Shown here piece by piece: positions 19,245 through 29,462 of a stretch of DNA of 64,000 nt. The notes under the pieces were generated by a model. The model was not told the DNA's origin, did not search any database, and saw nothing but the letters and a program-made list of their open reading frames with translations. This stretch comes from Vibrio rhodolitus. GTDB lineage: Bacteria; Pseudomonadota; Gammaproteobacteria; Enterobacterales; Vibrionaceae. Positions within the stretch are counted from its first letter, which is position 1. Every line of letters starts with the position of its first letter. The stretch lies in contig NZ_QLYZ01000016.1 of the NCBI RefSeq assembly GCF_003350325.1, positions 1 to 64,000 of the forward strand, in the 5' to 3' direction. Made by a program: the position numbers and the translations under genes.

Positions 19245-21692
19245 ATGAAAAATACACTGAAAGCATTAATGACCGGTGGCTTTACGAGACGTGATTTTAT
19301 CAAGTCTTCGACAGCCGTCGGTGGACTGGCTGCGACGGCCAGCGCAATTTCACTCCCTTTTAAGTCAAGCCCTGTTGCTGCTGCCACTAATGAAGCGATC
19401 GAAGAAAAAGTAGTTTGGAGTGCGTGTACCGTAAACTGCGGTAGCCGTTGTCCACTGCGTATGCATGTTGTTGATGGCGAAATTAAGTGGGTGGAAACCG
19501 ATAACACCGGTGACGATGTGTACGGTAACCACCAAGTGCGCGCATGTCTACGTGGCCGCTCAATGCGCCGTCGCGTTTATAACCCAGACCGTTTGAAGTA
19601 CCCAATGAAGCGCGTAGGTAAGCGTGGTGAAGGTAAATTCAAACGCATCAGTTGGGAAGAAGCGTACGATGAAATCGCTAATAATATGAAGCGCATCATC
19701 AAAGAGCACGGAAACGAAGCAATCTACCTCAACTACGGTACAGGTACGCTTGGTGGCACAGTAACGAAGTCTTGGCCTCCAGGTAGCTCACTAATCGCGC
19801 GTATGATGAACCTAAGCGGTGGTTACTTAAACCACTACGGTGATTATTCTACGGCGCAAATTACAGTAGGTCTTGATTACACTTATGGTGGCGGTTGGGC
19901 TTACGGCAACTCATTCTCAGATCTTGAGAACACTAAGCTTATCGTTCAGTTCGGTAACAACCCTGCAGAAACGCGTATGTCAGGTGGCGGTCTTATTCAC
20001 CATTTGATGGAATCTAAAGAGCGCTCAAAAGCTCGCATGATCATGATTGACCCTCGTTACACGGACACGGCAGGTGGTCGTGAAGATGAGTGGATTCCAA
20101 TTCGTCCTGGTACCGATGCGGCATTTATCGCGGCGATGGCTTACGTGATGATCACGGAAGACCTAGTCGACCAGCCTTTCTTAGATAAATACTGTGTTGG
20201 TTACGATGAGAAAACGCTACCAGCGTCAGCGCCAGCGAAAAGCGATTACAAGTCGTACATTCTAGGTCAAGGTCCTGATGGTATTGCGAAGACGCCTGAG
20301 TGGGCTGCGCAAATCACCGGTATTCCAGTAGATACCATCATCAAAACAGCGCGTGAGATTGGCTCAACCAAACCTTGTGCAGTATTGCAAGGCTGGGGTC
20401 TACAGCGTACTGCGAACGGTGAAATTGCGGCACGTGCCATCGCTATGCTTGCACTACTCACAGGTAACGTAGGTATCAATGGTGGTGGTACTGGTGCTCG
20501 TGAATCGGATTACAACATCCCATTTGTGCGTTTCCCAACCTTAAAGAACCCAGTGAAAGCGTCGATTCCGATGTTCTTATGGACAGATGCTATCGTGCGC
20601 GGTCCTGAAATGACGGCAACACGCGATGGTATCCGTGGCGTTGAGCAGTTGAGCGTGCCAATCAAGATGATTTGGAACTACGCGGGTAACTGCATCATCA
20701 ACCAGCACTCTGATATCAACAAGACGCATGAAATCCTGCAAGATGACAAAGCGTGTGAGTTAATTGTGGTGATTGATAACCACATGACTTCATCGGCGAA
20801 ATACGCTGATATCGTACTGCCTGACTTAACTACATCAGAGCAAGCTGACTTCTGTATGGATACAAAAGCAGCGAACATGCCTTACTTTATCTTCGCTGAT
20901 AAAGCGATTGAGCCGCAGTTTGAAGCGAAAGGTATCTACGAGATCTGTTCTGAGATTTCGAAACGCATGGGTGTGGGTGAGCAGTTTACCGAAGGTCGCG
21001 ATCAAGAAGGTTGGCTACGTCACCTTTACGCATTGACTCGCGAGCAAGATCCTACGTTGCCTGATTTTGAAACCATGCGCAAGCTTGGTATCTACAAGCG
21101 TCGCGATCCAAACGGTCACTACGTGGCTTACAAAGCCTTCCGTGAAGATCCAGAAAACAACCCATTGGGTACGCCTTCTGGCAAGATTGAGATCTACTCA
21201 GAACGTCTAGCGAACATCGCGGCGACTTGGGAACTGCAAGAAGATGAAGTGATTCACCCGCTACCAATCTATGTGTCGACCTTTGACGGTTGGGACTCGA
21301 AGAAGCGTGATCAATTCCCACTGCAATTGACCGGTTTCCACTATAAGGCACGTTGTCACTCAACCTACGGTAACGTAGACATCATCAAAGAAGCCGCGCG
21401 CCAAGAAATGTGGATTAACCCATTGGATGCTCAGCAGCGTGGAATCGAAAATGGTGATTTGATCCGTATCTTTAATGAGCGCGGTGAAGTGCATATCCCA
21501 GCGAAAGTGACGCCACGTATGATGCCAGGTGTCGTCGCGCTAGGCGAGGGTGCATGGTACGCACCAGATAAGAACAAGGTGGATAAAGGCGGCTGTATTA
21601 ACGTGTTGACGACTCATCGTCCAAGTCCGCTGGCTAAGGGTAACCCTCAGCATACCAACTTAGTAGAAGTTCAACTGGTGAAGAAGGCATAA
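19245..21692 (+). CDS. dmsA: Anaerobic dimethyl sulfoxide reductase catalytic subunit DmsA
   Basis: 815 residues. The twin-arginine leader TRRDFIKSS is at residues 14-22. The iron-sulfur motif 'ACTVNCGSRC', with a later Cys in 'VRACLRGRS', holds the FS0 cluster. The molybdenum-ligating Ser is expected in 'HYGDYSTAQ'. The bis-MGD oxidoreductase reduces DMSO or related S- and N-oxides during anaerobic respiration. It is exported folded by Tat. An ATG 15 bases upstream is also in frame. The second ATG (19245) is preferred because it gives a normal Tat leader. The operon continues into dmsB and dmsC. Confidence 0.93.
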   Translation: MKNTLKALMTGGFTRRDFIKSSTAVGGLAATASAISLPFKSSPVAAATNEAIEEKVVWSACTVNCGSRCPLRMHVVDGEIKWVETDNTGDDVYGNHQVRACLRGRSMRRRVYNPDRLKYPMKRVGKRGEGKFKRISWEEAYDEIANNMKRIIKEHGNEAIYLNYGTGTLGGTVTKSWPPGSSLIARMMNLSGGYLNHYGDYSTAQITVGLDYTYGGGWAYGNSFSDLENTKLIVQFGNNPAETRMSGGGLIHHLMESKERSKARMIMIDPRYTDTAGGREDEWIPIRPGTDAAFIAAMAYVMITEDLVDQPFLDKYCVGYDEKTLPASAPAKSDYKSYILGQGPDGIAKTPEWAAQITGIPVDTIIKTAREIGSTKPCAVLQGWGLQRTANGEIAARAIAMLALLTGNVGINGGGTGARESDYNIPFVRFPTLKNPVKASIPMFLWTDAIVRGPEMTATRDGIRGVEQLSVPIKMIWNYAGNCIINQHSDINKTHEILQDDKACELIVVIDNHMTSSAKYADIVLPDLTTSEQADFCMDTKAANMPYFIFADKAIEPQFEAKGIYEICSEISKRMGVGEQFTEGRDQEGWLRHLYALTREQDPTLPDFETMRKLGIYKRRDPNGHYVAYKAFREDPENNPLGTPSGKIEIYSERLANIAATWELQEDEVIHPLPIYVSTFDGWDSKKRDQFPLQLTGFHYKARCHSTYGNVDIIKEAARQEMWINPLDAQQRGIENGDLIRIFNERGEVHIPAKVTPRMMPGVVALGEGAWYAPDKNKVDKGGCINVLTTHRPSPLAKGNPQHTNLVEVQLVKKA

Positions 21693-21701
21693 GGTTAAAC
21701 C

Positions 21702-22316
21702 ATGAAACAATACGGCTTTTATATTGATTCAAGCAAGTGTACCGGTTGTAAAACGTGTCAGCTTTCTTGTAAAGACAACAAAGACCTAGATGTAGGTCGT
21801 AACTACCGTCGTGTGTACGAATACGCCGGTGGTAACTGGGTGGAAGACAACGGCACTTGGCGCCAAGATGTGTTCTCTTACTATGTGTCGGTTGCGTGTA
21901 ACCATTGTAGTAACCCGGCGTGTACTAAAGTGTGCCCAAGTGGTGCAATGCACAAGCGTGAAGACGGCTTTGTGGTGGTTGACACCGATAAGTGTATCGG
22001 TTGTCAGTACTGCTCAATGGCGTGTCCTTACGGCGCTCCTCAGTACAACAAAGAAAAAGGTCATATGACCAAGTGTGATGGCTGTTACGAGCGTGTCGCT
22101 GAAGGTTTGAACCCAGTATGCGTGGATTCTTGTCCACTGCGTGCATTGGAGTTTGGTCCTATCGATGAGCTACGCGCGAAATACGGCACCAATGCAGAAG
22201 TGGCGCCGCTACCGCCAGCGTCACTGACTCAACCAAATATCGTCATTAAACCAAACCGCCATGCACGTCCTTGTGGAGACACCACAGGCTTCTTGGCTAA
22301 CCCGAAGGAGGTGTAA
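21702..22316 (+). CDS. dmsB: DMSO reductase electron-transfer subunit DmsB
   Basis: 204 residues with four cysteine groups for four [4Fe-4S] clusters: CTGCKTCQLSC, CNHCSNPACTKVC, CIGCQYCSMACPYGAP and CDGCYERVAEGLNPVCVDSC. It carries electrons from the membrane anchor DmsC to DmsA. It starts 9 bp after the dmsA stop. Length and motif order equal E. coli DmsB. Confidence 0.95.
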   Translation: MKQYGFYIDSSKCTGCKTCQLSCKDNKDLDVGRNYRRVYEYAGGNWVEDNGTWRQDVFSYYVSVACNHCSNPACTKVCPSGAMHKREDGFVVVDTDKCIGCQYCSMACPYGAPQYNKEKGHMTKCDGCYERVAEGLNPVCVDSCPLRALEFGPIDELRAKYGTNAEVAPLPPASLTQPNIVIKPNRHARPCGDTTGFLANPKEV

Positions 22317-22317
22317 T

Positions 22318-23163
22318 ATGGCATGGCATGAATGGCCGCTTATCGTTTTCACGGTATTGGCACAAACCTCTGTAGGTGCGTTTTTAGTATTAGCGACGAT
22401 GCTTTTAACTAAGCAGCTTTCAACCGGTGCTGAAGAGCGTCTGCACAAAGCGATGTTTGGTCTTTGGGCTGTGATGGGCTTAGGTTTCCTTGCTTCTATC
22501 ATGCACTTGGGTAGCCCACTGCGCGCAATGAATGCGTTAAACATGGTGGGCAGCTCTTGGCTATCGAATGAAATCGCATCAGGCAGCGTATTCTTCGCAC
22601 TAGGTGGCCTGTTCTGGCTACTGTCTGTACTAGACAAAGGCAGCGAAGCGATTCGTAAAGCGCTGATGATTGGTGCAATGGTGGTTGGCATTGTGTTTAT
22701 GTACGCAATGGCAATGGTGTACATGATTGATACCGTACCAACTTGGTACACATCACTCACACCAGCAGCGTTTGTTGTTACCATGCTAGTCAGCGGTACG
22801 GCTCTAGCGCAGTTGCTACTGTCTGTTGCAAATCATGACAACTCAGCGGCGGATAAAGTACTGCCGGTGATGGGCTTGATTGGTCTGTTTGCCGTGGCGA
22901 TTTTGGTAATGCAATTGACCGCGCACCTAGGTGCGATTGAAACTAGCGTTGCTGCAGCGCTATCCGTTGTGCCAGATTACAGCTCGCTACAAACCACTCG
23001 CTTAGCGCTGCTATCAGCGGGTATCGCGCTATGGTTATTGCCAGTCGTGCGCCGCACACCGATTACCGCTGCGCCAATGGCGATTGCATTTGCATTGATC
23101 GTGGTGTCTGAACTGATTGGTCGTGGCGTGTTTTACGGCATGCACATGTCTGCAGGTATGTAG
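22318..23163 (+). CDS. dmsC: DMSO reductase membrane anchor DmsC
   Basis: 281 residues with about eight membrane helices. It begins MAWHEWPLIVFTVLAQTSVGAF, the usual DmsC start. The frame is open further upstream to 22261, but AAGGAGGTG lies just before the ATG at 22318. DmsC oxidises menaquinol and hands electrons to DmsB. It is the last gene of dmsABC and is followed by a terminator. Confidence 0.92.
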   Translation: MAWHEWPLIVFTVLAQTSVGAFLVLATMLLTKQLSTGAEERLHKAMFGLWAVMGLGFLASIMHLGSPLRAMNALNMVGSSWLSNEIASGSVFFALGGLFWLLSVLDKGSEAIRKALMIGAMVVGIVFMYAMAMVYMIDTVPTWYTSLTPAAFVVTMLVSGTALAQLLLSVANHDNSAADKVLPVMGLIGLFAVAILVMQLTAHLGAIETSVAAALSVVPDYSSLQTTRLALLSAGIALWLLPVVRRTPITAAPMAIAFALIVVSELIGRGVFYGMHMSAGM

Positions 23164-23199
23164 TTACTGGTTGTTTAGCTATTAAAGCGAACACCAAAC

Positions 23200-23230
23200 A
23201 AAGCCCCGCCATCAAGTACGGGGCTTTTTG
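23200..23230. terminator. Terminator after dmsC
   Basis: Stem AAAGCCCCG/CGGGGCTTT with a 10-base loop and TTTTTG following. It can act from both sides because A residues precede it. Confidence 0.85.
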
Positions 23231-23251
23231 TTTGGAATACCCAGTTAGAGC

Positions 23252-23503
23252 CTATTTGGCGAGCAGCGAAAGTTTCTTCAGAAAGCTCTCTTTAAGGTGC
23301 TCCTGATCGTAGTCTAGATGGTAGGTATTGTGGAACCCAACCTTTAGTTCAACGCCATTACCACGCAAATAAACGTTATAGCCGTCATAGTCTGAGAAGG
23401 CTTCGACCCCCTCATATATCTTGCCAAATTCAGTCGGTGTGCCGTTATTCATCACACACTCATAGGCTTGCAATACTTTGGTCGGATCTAGCTCGTTTTT
23501 CAT
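23252..23503 (-). CDS. Small conserved protein resembling DUF3081
   Basis: 83 residues, no signal or membrane segment. The ATG at 23503 has GAGGAGA at good spacing, so the longer open frame to 23563 is not used. The sequence ('LDPTKVLQAYECV', 'DYDGYNVYLRGNGVELKVGFHNTYHLDYDQEH') resembles the short gammaproteobacterial family DUF3081 as I recall it. No function is known. It is convergent with dmsABC and divergent from the MgtC-type gene. Confidence 0.65.
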   Translation of the reverse strand: MKNELDPTKVLQAYECVMNNGTPTEFGKIYEGVEAFSDYDGYNVYLRGNGVELKVGFHNTYHLDYDQEHLKESFLKKLSLLAK

Positions 23504-23704
23504 TTCGATCTCCTCGCTAAAACACACACTATTAGTGTGGTCAATAATTGAGTGACACGCCAATCAAATCGAGTAACTGGTGTATCTGCGATTGGCAATC
23601 TATTGATTAATTCACAGTTAAATACGTATACCAGAGTAAAATGAATCTTGTGAGTGGTTAGATTTGTCATCAACATCAATCATTTTGCTGACGCGAGGTG
23701 AATT

Positions 23705-24979
23705 ATGGAACTAACGAATTTCGTTGCTCAAGAGCATACCATCTGGAATCTGTTTATCGCCTTATTGCTCGGCGCTATCGTTGGTACTCAGCGTGGCTGG
23801 GTGATGCGTAATAGTGTTGAGGGCAGTCGAGTCGCTGGCATCCGCACATTCTCATTGGTCGGGTTACTCGGCGGTCTAGTGGGTATTCTCGCGGCTCATT
23901 ACTCTCCGTTATTGATTGGTTTTGCTCTGATCGCTTTGGTGATACTGGCTTGTATTGCTTTTGTTATCCAACAGAAGAAAAGTGAAGATATTAGTATTAC
24001 TGGTGTGGTGAGTTTAATTGTCACATTCGTCCTTGGCACATTAGCGGTGTCAGGCGAAGCGGTTGTAGCCGCCGCGGCAGCGGTGATCACGGCTGTCGTC
24101 CTCGATAATAAGAAAGAATTGCACCAAGCACTGCAAAAGCTGCAAGAGTATGAACTCGATGCCGCGCTACGTTTATTACTTATCTCAATCGTATTACTGC
24201 CGCTGCTGCCGAATCAAACCTATGGTCCATGGAATGCCCTTAATCCTTATGAGATATGGTGGATGGTGGTATTGATTGCCAGTATCTCTTTCGTTGGTTA
24301 TTTCGCGATTAAGATTGGTGGCACTAAACGAGGCATTTTGTTTACCTCGGTGTTTGCCGGGCTAAGCTCCTCGACGGCACTGACTCTGCAGTTTTCTCAC
24401 TTGTCGCGAGAACAAGCCAATATTAGTCCGCTACTCGCCAGCGGTATCTTGCTTAGTTGCGGCACCATGTTTCCGCGTTTATTGATTGTTTTGTCGGTGC
24501 TGAATCCACAATTGGTCAAAATACTTTGGCCGATTGTGTTAGTGATGATGGTGGCGCTCTATTTGCCGGCGTGGTGGATCTGGCGCAGCAGTAAGATTGA
24601 GACCGTTGAACAGCCAAATCAGAAAACCAACCCGTTGGCACTTCAATCAGCGCTATTCTTTGGCGTGGTGCTGGCGGTGATCATGTTGTTAAGCCACGCA
24701 TTGTCGGATTGGTTTGGTAACGCGGGTACTTTGATTTTGGCTGCGCTTTCAGGCATTACCGATGTGGATGCTATCTCACTTGCGCTAGGACGACAAAGTA
24801 CACAAACATTAAGCGTGCAGACTGCTGCATTGGGGATTTTTATTGCCGCTTCAGTCAATACCATTGTCAAAATGGGGATGGTGGTCAGTATCGGCAACAA
24901 AGCGCTATGGTCAAAAGTTGCGCCGGTTATGATTGGTTGCGTCCTGTCGGGTGGGGCAGTGCTGGTTGTGATGGCTTGA
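23705..24979 (+). CDS. MgtC/SapB-DUF4010 family integral membrane protein
   Basis: 424 residues with about 12 hydrophobic helices. The first part ('LFIALLLGAIVGTQRGWVMR', 'VAGIRTFSLVGLLGGLVG') matches the MgtC/SapB membrane domain. The second half ('FTSVFAGLSSSTALTLQFSHLSR', 'LAALSGITDVDAISLALGR') matches DUF4010. The role of this two-domain family is not established, though MgtC proteins are linked to magnesium limitation and membrane energetics. It is monocistronic with its own terminator. Confidence 0.85.
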   Translation: MELTNFVAQEHTIWNLFIALLLGAIVGTQRGWVMRNSVEGSRVAGIRTFSLVGLLGGLVGILAAHYSPLLIGFALIALVILACIAFVIQQKKSEDISITGVVSLIVTFVLGTLAVSGEAVVAAAAAVITAVVLDNKKELHQALQKLQEYELDAALRLLLISIVLLPLLPNQTYGPWNALNPYEIWWMVVLIASISFVGYFAIKIGGTKRGILFTSVFAGLSSSTALTLQFSHLSREQANISPLLASGILLSCGTMFPRLLIVLSVLNPQLVKILWPIVLVMMVALYLPAWWIWRSSKIETVEQPNQKTNPLALQSALFFGVVLAVIMLLSHALSDWFGNAGTLILAALSGITDVDAISLALGRQSTQTLSVQTAALGIFIAASVNTIVKMGMVVSIGNKALWSKVAPVMIGCVLSGGAVLVVMA

Positions 24980-25000
24980 ATGAGAATAACAGGCAATAAA

Positions 25001-25026
25001 AAACCCTCGCAGAGGCGAGGGTTTAC
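25001..25026. terminator. Bidirectional terminator between the MgtC-type gene and pta
   Basis: Perfect 10-bp stem AAACCCTCGC/GCGAGGGTTT with loop AGAG. A-run before and T-rich bases after, placed between two convergent genes. Confidence 0.88.
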
Positions 25027-25045
25027 ATATCGAAAAGCGCGTTAA

Positions 25046-27211
25046 TTAGTTAACTGCTTTTTCGCGAGCTTGTTCAGCTTGATCTGCTTGGATCGCAGTT
25101 AGTGCTACTGTGTACACGATATCGTCTACTAGAGCTCCACGAGACAGGTCGTTAACTGGCTTGCGCATACCTTGCAGCATTGGACCGATAGAAACTAGGT
25201 CTGCTGAGCGTTGTACCGCTTTGTAAGTCGTGTTACCAGTGTTTAGGTCTGGGAATACGAATACAGTTGCTTTACCAGCTACTGGAGAGTTAGGCGCTTT
25301 AGAAGCTGCCACGTTTTCCATGATTGCTGCGTCGTACTGTAGAGGACCGTCGATGATTAGATCAGGACGTTTCTCTTGAGCTAGTTTAGTTGCTTCACGT
25401 ACTTTATCAACGTCTGCACCCTTACCAGATTCACCAGTAGAGTAAGAGATCATTGCTACGCGTGGTTCGATACCAAATGCTGCTGCAGAGTCAGCAGATT
25501 GGATAGCGATTTCAGCAAGCTGTTCAGCTGTTGGATCTGGGTTGATCGCACAGTCACCGTAAACCAGTACTTGGTCAGGTAGTAGCATGAAGAACACAGA
25601 AGATACGATTGACGCATCAGGTGCAGTCTTGATGATTTGGAACGGAGGAACGATAGTGTTCGCCGTAGTGTGAACAGCACCAGAAACTAGGCCGTCAACT
25701 TCGTCGTTCTCAAGCATCATTGTGCCTAGGAATACTGAATCTTGTAGTTTCTCACGAGCCACTACTTCAGTCATACCTTTAGAGCCACGTAGCTCAACTA
25801 GACGCGCTACGTAGTTTTCACGTACTTCATCAGAGTTGATGATAGTTACGCCAGCACCTAGCTCAACGCCTTGTTGTGCAGCAACGCGACGGATTTCGTC
25901 TGGGTTACCTAACAGCACACATTCCGCGATACCGCGCTCAGCACAGATAGCCGCAGCTTTAACTGTACGTGGCTCGTCACCTTCAGGAAGAACGATACGT
26001 TTAGCCGCTTTACGAGCGAATTCAGTTAGCTGGTAACGGAATGCTGGTGGGCTTAGACGACGAGACTTCTGAGTGCCTTCAGTCATAGACTCGATCCAGT
26101 TACCGTCGATGTGACCTGCAACGTGATCGTTGATGAACTCGATACGCTCTTTATCGTCAGCTGGCACTTCTAGGCTGAAGCTTTGTAGGTTCAGCGAAGT
26201 TTGCCATGTGTTGCCTTGAGCTTTGAAGATTGGAAGACCAGTGTCAAATGCAGGCTTACATAGGTTAGCGATTTCAGCTGGGATATCGTAACCACCAGTT
26301 AGTAGGATCGCACCGATCTCAACGCCGTTCATTGCAGCTAGAGAAGCAGCAACGATTACGTCTGGACGGTCAGCAGAAGTTACTAGTAGTGAACCTGGTT
26401 TGAAGTGCTCAATCATGTGCGGTAGAGAACGTGCACAGAAAGTGATGCTCTTGATGCGACGAGTCTTAATGTCACCTTCGTTGATGATATCAGCGCTTAG
26501 GTGAGAAGCCATGTCGATAGCACGAGTAGCAATCAGATCAATGCTCCATGGCACGCAACCTAGTACGCGAATAGGAGAAGTATTGAAGATCTGCATTACT
26601 TCAAGTTGGTTTTGGCTTGCTACGTCAGCATCATCGAAGATTTCTGATAGGTCAGGACGAGTACGACCTGCTTCATCAACTGGCGCGTTTAGCTTGTTGA
26701 TGATAACACCAGAGATGTTCTTGTTCTTAGTTCCGCCGAAGTTAGAACATGCTACTTCGATGCGCTCTTTAAGCTGAGATGGGTTATCTGTGCCAGGAGT
26801 TGCAACTAGAACGATTTCCGCACCAAGAGTTGCCGCGATTTCCGCGTTCACTTGGTTAGCGAATGGGTGCTTACGAGTTGGTACTAGACCTTCGATTAGC
26901 GTAACGTCTGCATCTTTGTTGATTTGGTTGTAACGTTCTACAACTGTTTCTAGCAGTTCGTCCATGTTGTCAGCGCCGATCATATGCTCAGCTACAGACA
27001 TCATCATTGGTTCGCCAATCTTCATATCGCTGTTAATGCCAACGATAGTTGAAGTTAGATCTGGTTGGTCGCCGCCGCTACGAGGTTGAGCGATTGGCTT
27101 GTAGAAAGAAACTTTAACGCCTTTGCGCTCCATCGCGCGAAGTACGCCCATGCTTACGCTAGTTAGACCAACACCAGCGCTAGTAGGGATAAGCATAATA
27201 GTACGAGACAT
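25046..27211 (-). CDS. pta: Phosphate acetyltransferase
   Basis: 721 residues, the long enterobacterial-type Pta. The N-terminal half is a P-loop/BioD-like and DRTGG region ('[22 protein letters not shown]'). The C-terminal catalytic domain starts near 390 ('[19 protein letters not shown]') and contains '[20 protein letters not shown]'. It converts acetyl-CoA and phosphate to acetyl phosphate, paired with AckA encoded just upstream. Codon use is strongly biased, indicating high expression. A hairpin lies in the 138-bp gap to ackA. Confidence 0.97.
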   Translation of the reverse strand: MSRTIMLIPTSAGVGLTSVSMGVLRAMERKGVKVSFYKPIAQPRSGGDQPDLTSTIVGINSDMKIGEPMMMSVAEHMIGADNMDELLETVVERYNQINKDADVTLIEGLVPTRKHPFANQVNAEIAATLGAEIVLVATPGTDNPSQLKERIEVACSNFGGTKNKNISGVIINKLNAPVDEAGRTRPDLSEIFDDADVASQNQLEVMQIFNTSPIRVLGCVPWSIDLIATRAIDMASHLSADIINEGDIKTRRIKSITFCARSLPHMIEHFKPGSLLVTSADRPDVIVAASLAAMNGVEIGAILLTGGYDIPAEIANLCKPAFDTGLPIFKAQGNTWQTSLNLQSFSLEVPADDKERIEFINDHVAGHIDGNWIESMTEGTQKSRRLSPPAFRYQLTEFARKAAKRIVLPEGDEPRTVKAAAICAERGIAECVLLGNPDEIRRVAAQQGVELGAGVTIINSDEVRENYVARLVELRGSKGMTEVVAREKLQDSVFLGTMMLENDEVDGLVSGAVHTTANTIVPPFQIIKTAPDASIVSSVFFMLLPDQVLVYGDCAINPDPTAEQLAEIAIQSADSAAAFGIEPRVAMISYSTGESGKGADVDKVREATKLAQEKRPDLIIDGPLQYDAAIMENVAASKAPNSPVAGKATVFVFPDLNTGNTTYKAVQRSADLVSIGPMLQGMRKPVNDLSRGALVDDIVYTVALTAIQADQAEQAREKAVN

Positions 27212-27307
27212 TCGTATAGGTACCTTTTGCTATTGTGATCAAAGCTTGACTGTGCATTCCATGCGTGGGGCAAGAAAAAGGATACTTGCGCCCCCGAAAC
27301 CTTCCAT

Positions 27308-27342
27308 CATAAGAAAACTGGCTAGCCGATGGCTAGCCAGTT
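27308..27342 (-). terminator. Strong hairpin between ackA and pta (terminator or attenuator)
   Basis: Perfect 12-bp stem AACTGGCTAGCC/GGCTAGCCAGTT with a 3-base loop, seven bases after the ackA stop and followed on the minus strand by TTCTTATG. It should end part of the ackA transcript or protect its 3' end, lowering pta relative to ackA. Confidence 0.75.
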
Positions 27343-27349
27343 AAATCGA

Positions 27350-28546
27350 TTAAAGACCTGCTAGACGAGCAGTGTCTTCTGCGATAACCAACTCTTCGTT
27401 AGTAGAGATAACCATCGCTGGGATACGGCTGTTTTCAGTAGTGATAACGCCTTCGCCGCCGAAACGAGCTTTAAGGTTAGCTTCGCTGTCAACTTCGATA
27501 CCGAAGATGCCTAGACGGTTAAGAACCATCTCACGGATTGGACCAGAGTTCTCGCCGATACCGCCAGTGAAAGTGATAGCGTCTAGACGACCGTCTAGAG
27601 AAGCAGTGTAACCAGCTACGTATTTAGCTAGACGGTGACAGAATACGTCCATCGCGCGAGTAGCTTCTTCTTTTTGACCGTAGTTGTCTTCAACGAAACG
27701 ACAGTCTGAAGTTACTTCAGTTAGACCTTGTAGGCCAGACTCTTTAGTTAGCATAGTGTTGATTTTCTCAACAGAGTAGCCAAGAGTGTCGTGTAGGTGG
27801 AAGATGATAGCTGGGTCGATGTCACCACAACGAGTACCCATTACTAGACCTTCTAGTGGAGTTAGACCCATAGAAGTGTCAACAGATTGGCCGTTCTTAA
27901 CTGCACAAACAGAAGCACCGTTACCTAGGTGACAGTTGATGATGTTTACTTCTTCAACTGGCTTGCCAAGGATGTTAGCTACTTCACGAGTGATGAATAG
28001 GTGTGAAGTACCGTGCATGCCGTAACGACGGATGCCGTGCTCTTTGTATAGGTTGTATGGAAGAGCGTATAGGTAAGACTCTTCAGGCATAGTTTGGTGG
28101 AAAGCAGTGTCAAACACAGCAACGTTTTTCAGTGCTGGGAATGATTTTTGAGCTGCTTTGATACCAATGATGTGCGCAGGGTTGTGAAGAGGTGCTAGAG
28201 TTGCACAGTCTTCGATACCTTTAAGAACTTCGTCAGTGATTAGAGCTGATTGAGTGAACTGCTCACCACCGTGAACTACACGGTGACCGATAGCTGCTAG
28301 GTTCTCAGAAAGCTCTGGCTTAGAAGCAAGAATAGTTTCTACCATGAACGATAGTGCTTCTTCGTGAGCTGCACCAGCACCTAGTTGAGCTTCGTGCTTA
28401 CCATCAAGTTTCCACTTGATACGTGCTTCAGGAAGGTGCAGACATTCTGCAAGACCTGATAGGTGCTCGTTGCCGTTTTCTGCATCAACAACAGCGAATT
28501 TAAGAGAAGAACTACCGCAGTTTAAAACTAAAACTAGCTTAGACAT
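27350..28546 (-). CDS. ackA: Acetate kinase
   Basis: 398 residues. It has the acetate-kinase signatures '[15 protein letters not shown]' at the N-terminus, '[22 protein letters not shown]' and '[15 protein letters not shown]'. The enzyme interconverts acetyl phosphate plus ADP and acetate plus ATP and sets the acetyl-phosphate pool together with Pta. The order yfbV (divergent)-ackA-pta is as in E. coli. Very biased codon usage suggests strong expression. Confidence 0.97.
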   Translation of the reverse strand: MSKLVLVLNCGSSSLKFAVVDAENGNEHLSGLAECLHLPEARIKWKLDGKHEAQLGAGAAHEEALSFMVETILASKPELSENLAAIGHRVVHGGEQFTQSALITDEVLKGIEDCATLAPLHNPAHIIGIKAAQKSFPALKNVAVFDTAFHQTMPEESYLYALPYNLYKEHGIRRYGMHGTSHLFITREVANILGKPVEEVNIINCHLGNGASVCAVKNGQSVDTSMGLTPLEGLVMGTRCGDIDPAIIFHLHDTLGYSVEKINTMLTKESGLQGLTEVTSDCRFVEDNYGQKEEATRAMDVFCHRLAKYVAGYTASLDGRLDAITFTGGIGENSGPIREMVLNRLGIFGIEVDSEANLKARFGGEGVITTENSRIPAMVISTNEELVIAEDTARLAGL

Positions 28547-29009
28547 GAGTGACTACCTGTTAATCGTCTGAAATATCCTTGGTAACAATGGGCAAAGCGA
28601 ACTCATTGGAAAAAGGCTCACAACTAATGCTGTGAACCTCCTCTTGGAGCCGTGCTCTCATCACCGTAGATATCAAAATCAGTTAGGATGAAAATTTATC
28701 ACAAGAATAGACGAGCCTTTTATCAGCTGCGTACTACTTGTGACTAAAAAACTTTTAAATCCGTATATAAAAAGAGGTTGCTTTACCAAGCAATCAACTT
28801 GTGCAATCCTTGCAGATGTCTCTCAGAGTTGCCTAAATTGTAAATAAGAGCAACAATGAGATTGAGGGTCTGCAAAGGATAGCGATAATAAAGCAATATA
28901 ACAAAAAAATTTTGAAAGAATATTAACTTTAGTCAAATTTTTACGCGATTAGTTGAATCTTTCAACTCTTTTTTAGTAGGGCGCCCTTTACTGGAAGTGA
29001 GAGAGTCAT
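28547..29009. other. 463-bp divergent control region of ackA and yfbV
   Basis: AT-rich gap holding the ackA promoter(s) on the minus strand and the yfbV promoter on the plus strand. TTGAATCTTTCAA (about 28952-28964) is a small dyad near the yfbV side. No open frame with a ribosome site and no recognisable RNA gene is seen. Confidence 0.45.
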
Positions 29010-29462
29010 ATGAATAATAAAGTCGGTATCGTTCACAGCTTGCGTGATGGACAGAAGTACATGGATACTTGGCCGATGCGCAAAGAGCTAGCTCCACTGT
29101 TCCCTGAGCAGCGTATTATTAAAGCCACGCGCTTTGGCATGAAAGTCATGCCAGCAGTTGCCGCTATTAGTGTTTTGACACAAATGGCGTTTACTAACTA
29201 TCAAGGTTTGCCACAAGCGGTAATCGTTGCATTATTTGCTATCAGCATGCCGATTCAAGGTATGTGGTGGCTGGGTAATCGCTCAAATACTCGATTGCCA
29301 CCGGCTCTTGCGGGTTGGTATCGCGAGTTACACCAAAAAATTGTTGAAAGTGGTTTTGCTTTAGAGCCAATGAAATCACGCCCACGCTATAAAGAGTTAG
29401 CGCAACTTCTAAATCGCGCATTTCGCCAGTTGGATAAGACCTCTTTAGAGAGATGGTTCTAA
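29010..29462 (+). CDS. yfbV: UPF0208 membrane protein YfbV
   Basis: 150 residues with two predicted membrane helices (about 45-65 and 70-90). The N-terminus '[29 protein letters not shown]' is typical of the UPF0208/DUF412 family. In E. coli YfbV affects macrodomain Ter organisation. The divergent ackA-pta neighbourhood is conserved. A GAGAGA ribosome site precedes the ATG. Confidence 0.92.
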   Translation: MNNKVGIVHSLRDGQKYMDTWPMRKELAPLFPEQRIIKATRFGMKVMPAVAAISVLTQMAFTNYQGLPQAVIVALFAISMPIQGMWWLGNRSNTRLPPALAGWYRELHQKIVESGFALEPMKSRPRYKELAQLLNRAFRQLDKTSLERWF

